Assembly (NCBI GenBank): GCA_903918595.1
Contig: CAIXFB010000392.1
Coordinates: 1-7,349, forward strand
DNA: 7,349 nucleotides
Reading direction: 5' to 3'
DNA from: an uncultured Actinomycetes bacterium
GTDB taxonomy: Bacteria; Actinomycetota; Actinomycetes; S36-B12
In this document: positions 6,191 through 7,349 of the stretch, one piece after another
Layout of the letters: every line of letters begins with the position of its first letter
Position numbering within the stretch: position 1 is the stretch's first letter
Notes under the pieces: generated by a model
The model's database searches: none
The model's input: the letters and a program-made list of their open reading frames with translations, nothing else
What the model was told of the DNA's origin: nothing
Translations under genes and position numbers: made by a program

Positions 6191-6229
6191 TCCACCGGCC
6201 ACCTCGTCGCGGGTGCTCGCTGTGCCGGT
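6175..6229 (+). promoter_or_regulatory. Stem-loop with potential pseudoknot upstream of leuA (LEU-element-like)
   Basis: CCGCGACGAGG (6175-6185) and CCTCGTCGCGG (6202-6212) form a perfect 11-bp stem with a 16-base loop. Within the loop, ACCGGC (6194-6199) is the exact complement of GCCGGT (6224-6229), so an H-type pseudoknot can form. A conserved pseudoknot called the LEU element has been proposed upstream of leuA in most actinobacteria; this fits the description as I remember it, though I cannot align it. A ribosome stalled at the Leu codons would leave the 5' arm free, whereas one at the stop codon would cover that arm and part of the loop. No intrinsic terminator follows, so control is more likely on leuA translation or through another factor. 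Confidence 0.72.
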
Positions 6230-6239
6230 CACTCCCAGA

Positions 6240-6262
6240 CTGATAAATGATCCCATCAGGAG
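6240..6262 (+). promoter_or_regulatory. leuA ribosome binding site with possible masking hairpin
   Basis: AGGAG at 6258-6262 lies 8 bases before the leuA ATG and decides that start over the in-frame ATG at 6247, which has no ribosome site. CTGAT (6240-6244) can pair with ATCAG (6255-6259), which would hide the first two bases of the AGGAG. The stem is only 5 bp with a 10-base loop, so it is weak on its own. It could nevertheless matter if the upstream pseudoknot changes folding. Confidence 0.5.
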
Positions 6263-6270
6263 CAACAGAC

Positions 6271-7349
6271 ATGAGTTTCGAGCGCAACGCTTCATACCTA
6301 GCCCGCACCGCCCAGCAATCATCGCCCATGCCGTGGCAGCGCTACCAACCTTTCACGCCGATCGATTTGCCCGATCGCACGTGGCCCACCAAGGTCATTG
6401 ACGCTGCACCTCGGTGGTGTGCCGTGGATCTACGCGATGGCAATCAGGCATTAATCGATCCAATGACTCCCCAGCGCAAACTTCGGATGTTCCAGTTACT
6501 GGTGGAAATGGGTTACAAAGAAATCGAAGTTGGGTTCCCCTCAGCCTCTCAAACCGATTTTGATTTCGTGCGCCAGATCATTGAAGAAGATCTCATTCCA
6601 GACGACGTCGTCATTCAGGTGCTGACCCAATCTCGAGAGCATCTCATCGAACGGACCTTTGAATCTATTCGTGGTGCCAAACAAGCAATCGTCCATCTCT
6701 ATAACTCGACCTCCACGTTGCAGCGGCGCGTGGTGTTTGGACTCGATCGACAAGGGATCATCGACATAGCTGTCCATGGCGCACAACTGTGCCAAAAATT
6801 TGCCGATGAGATGTCAGACGAAACTGACATCTACTTCGAGTACTCCCCAGAGTCCTACACCGGAACGGAACTGGATTTTGCTCTCGAGGTTTGCAATGCC
6901 GTGACTGAAGTCTGGCAACCGACTCCAGATCACAAAATCATTTTCAACCTGCCGGCAACAGTTGAAATGGCCACTCCAAATGTTTACGCAGACTCCATTG
7001 AGTGGATGAGTCGACATCTGGACCGCCGCGATTCCATCGTCCTTTCCCTGCACCCTCACAACGATCGCGGTACAGCAGTGGCAGCGGCCGAGCTCGGCTA
7101 CCTTGCAGGTGCCGATCGCATTGAGGGGTGTCTGTTCGGCAATGGGGAGCGCACCGGCAACGTGTGTCTCGTCACGCTCGGAATGAACCTGTTCAGCCAA
7201 GGAATCGACCCACAAATCAATTTCGGCAACATCGATGAGATTCGTCGCACGGTCGAATACTGCAATCAAATTCCAGTCCACGAGCGTCATCCCTATGGTG
7301 GCGACCTCGTTTACACGGCTTTCTCAGGTTCGCATCAAGACGCGATCAA
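6271..7349 (+). CDS. leuA: 2-isopropylmalate synthase, 3' end cut off by the window edge
   Basis: LeuA condenses acetyl-CoA with 2-oxoisovalerate to 2-isopropylmalate, the committed and leucine-inhibited step of leucine synthesis. The visible 359 residues cover a roughly 50-residue N-terminal extension and most of the TIM barrel. DLRDGNQ (53-59) carries the catalytic arginine and metal ligand D56. GFPSASQTDFDFVR, YNSTSTLQRRVVF and EYSPESYTGTE follow. HPHNDRG (261-267) gives metal ligands H261 and H263, and GNGERTGN ends at ligand N297. HERHPYGGDLVYTAFSGSHQD then leads into the linker. This pattern is close to the Mycobacterium tuberculosis enzyme, of about 600 residues or more; the C-terminal leucine-sensing domain lies outside the window. 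The ATG at 6271 has AGGAG 8 bases upstream. A Leu-codon leader and stem-loop precede it. Confidence 0.97.
   Translation, partial: MSFERNASYLARTAQQSSPMPWQRYQPFTPIDLPDRTWPTKVIDAAPRWCAVDLRDGNQALIDPMTPQRKLRMFQLLVEMGYKEIEVGFPSASQTDFDFVRQIIEEDLIPDDVVIQVLTQSREHLIERTFESIRGAKQAIVHLYNSTSTLQRRVVFGLDRQGIIDIAVHGAQLCQKFADEMSDETDIYFEYSPESYTGTELDFALEVCNAVTEVWQPTPDHKIIFNLPATVEMATPNVYADSIEWMSRHLDRRDSIVLSLHPHNDRGTAVAAAELGYLAGADRIEGCLFGNGERTGNVCLVTLGMNLFSQGIDPQINFGNIDEIRRTVEYCNQIPVHERHPYGGDLVYTAFSGSHQDAI

Noticed and set aside
6247..6270. An alternative in-frame leuA start at ATG 6247, adding MIPSGATD
   Set aside because: It has no ribosome binding site, and its use would place the good AGGAG (6258-6262) inside the coding region. 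The ATG at 6271 is correctly spaced from that site.
5706..6401. A 231-codon open frame on the plus strand opposite leuB, running through the leuB-leuA gap into leuA
   Set aside because: It crosses both the leuB start and the leuA start in a different frame from either gene, is rich in Ser, Pro and Arg and has no domain signature. It is a shadow frame.
6814..7290. A 158-codon open frame on the minus strand within leuA
   Set aside because: It is antisense to the conserved LeuA barrel, including the HPHNDRG and GERTGN motifs, and has no independent support.
1..7349. Mobile element, CRISPR array, tRNA gene or phage content
   Set aside because: No direct repeat array, terminal inverted repeats, transposase or integrase motifs, or tRNA cloverleaf were seen; the window is filled by intact biosynthetic genes.

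Overview
The window is a branched-chain amino acid biosynthesis locus from a bacterium that is very probably an actinomycete (Actinomycetota) of moderate GC content. Three observations support this. The LeuA on the right has the long actinobacterial form, with HPHNDRG and GNGERTGN motifs. A fumarylacetoacetate-hydrolase-family gene overlaps gltX, an arrangement I recall from Mycobacterium (gltS, Rv2993c, leuB). The divergent leuA is preceded by a Leu-codon leader and a pseudoknot-capable stem-loop like the 'LEU element' proposed for actinobacterial leuA genes. I cannot assign a genus.

Layout. Five genes lie head to tail on the minus strand, read from right to left: leuB (6106-5054), ilvE (5011-3881), cimA (3718-2135), an FAH-family enzyme (2125-1334) and gltX (1341 to beyond the left edge). 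A sixth gene, leuA, starts at 6271 on the plus strand, diverges from leuB and runs off the right edge. Coding density is high. The only gaps above 100 bases are 3719-3880 (ilvE-cimA) and 6107-6270 (leuB-leuA), and both hold regulatory RNA. I see no tRNA or rRNA gene, no CRISPR array, no insertion sequence and no sign of recent transfer.

How the genes work together. CimA condenses pyruvate and acetyl-CoA to citramalate, the entry to threonine-independent isoleucine synthesis. LeuA makes the parallel condensation for leucine. LeuB acts in both routes, oxidising 3-isopropylmalate or 3-methylmalate, and IlvE performs the final transamination for Leu, Ile and Val. LeuCD is shared by both routes and is not in the window.

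The most interesting content is in the two gaps. Upstream of cimA is a small ORF for MLITVAGAWPLSVSIIIL, with three consecutive Ile codons and a Leu codon just before its stop. A perfect 10-bp stem-loop follows it, then an intrinsic terminator with a T run: the parts of an isoleucine-responsive transcription attenuator. Upstream of leuA is a second small ORF, MSNALLLRSRDEA, with three consecutive Leu codons. It runs into an 11-bp stem-loop whose loop can pair with downstream bases as a pseudoknot, and it has no intrinsic terminator. The two condensing enzymes thus appear to be controlled separately by ribosome-sensing leaders of different design. Because FAH and gltX follow cimA with almost no gap, the cimA attenuator may also affect a tRNA synthetase gene.
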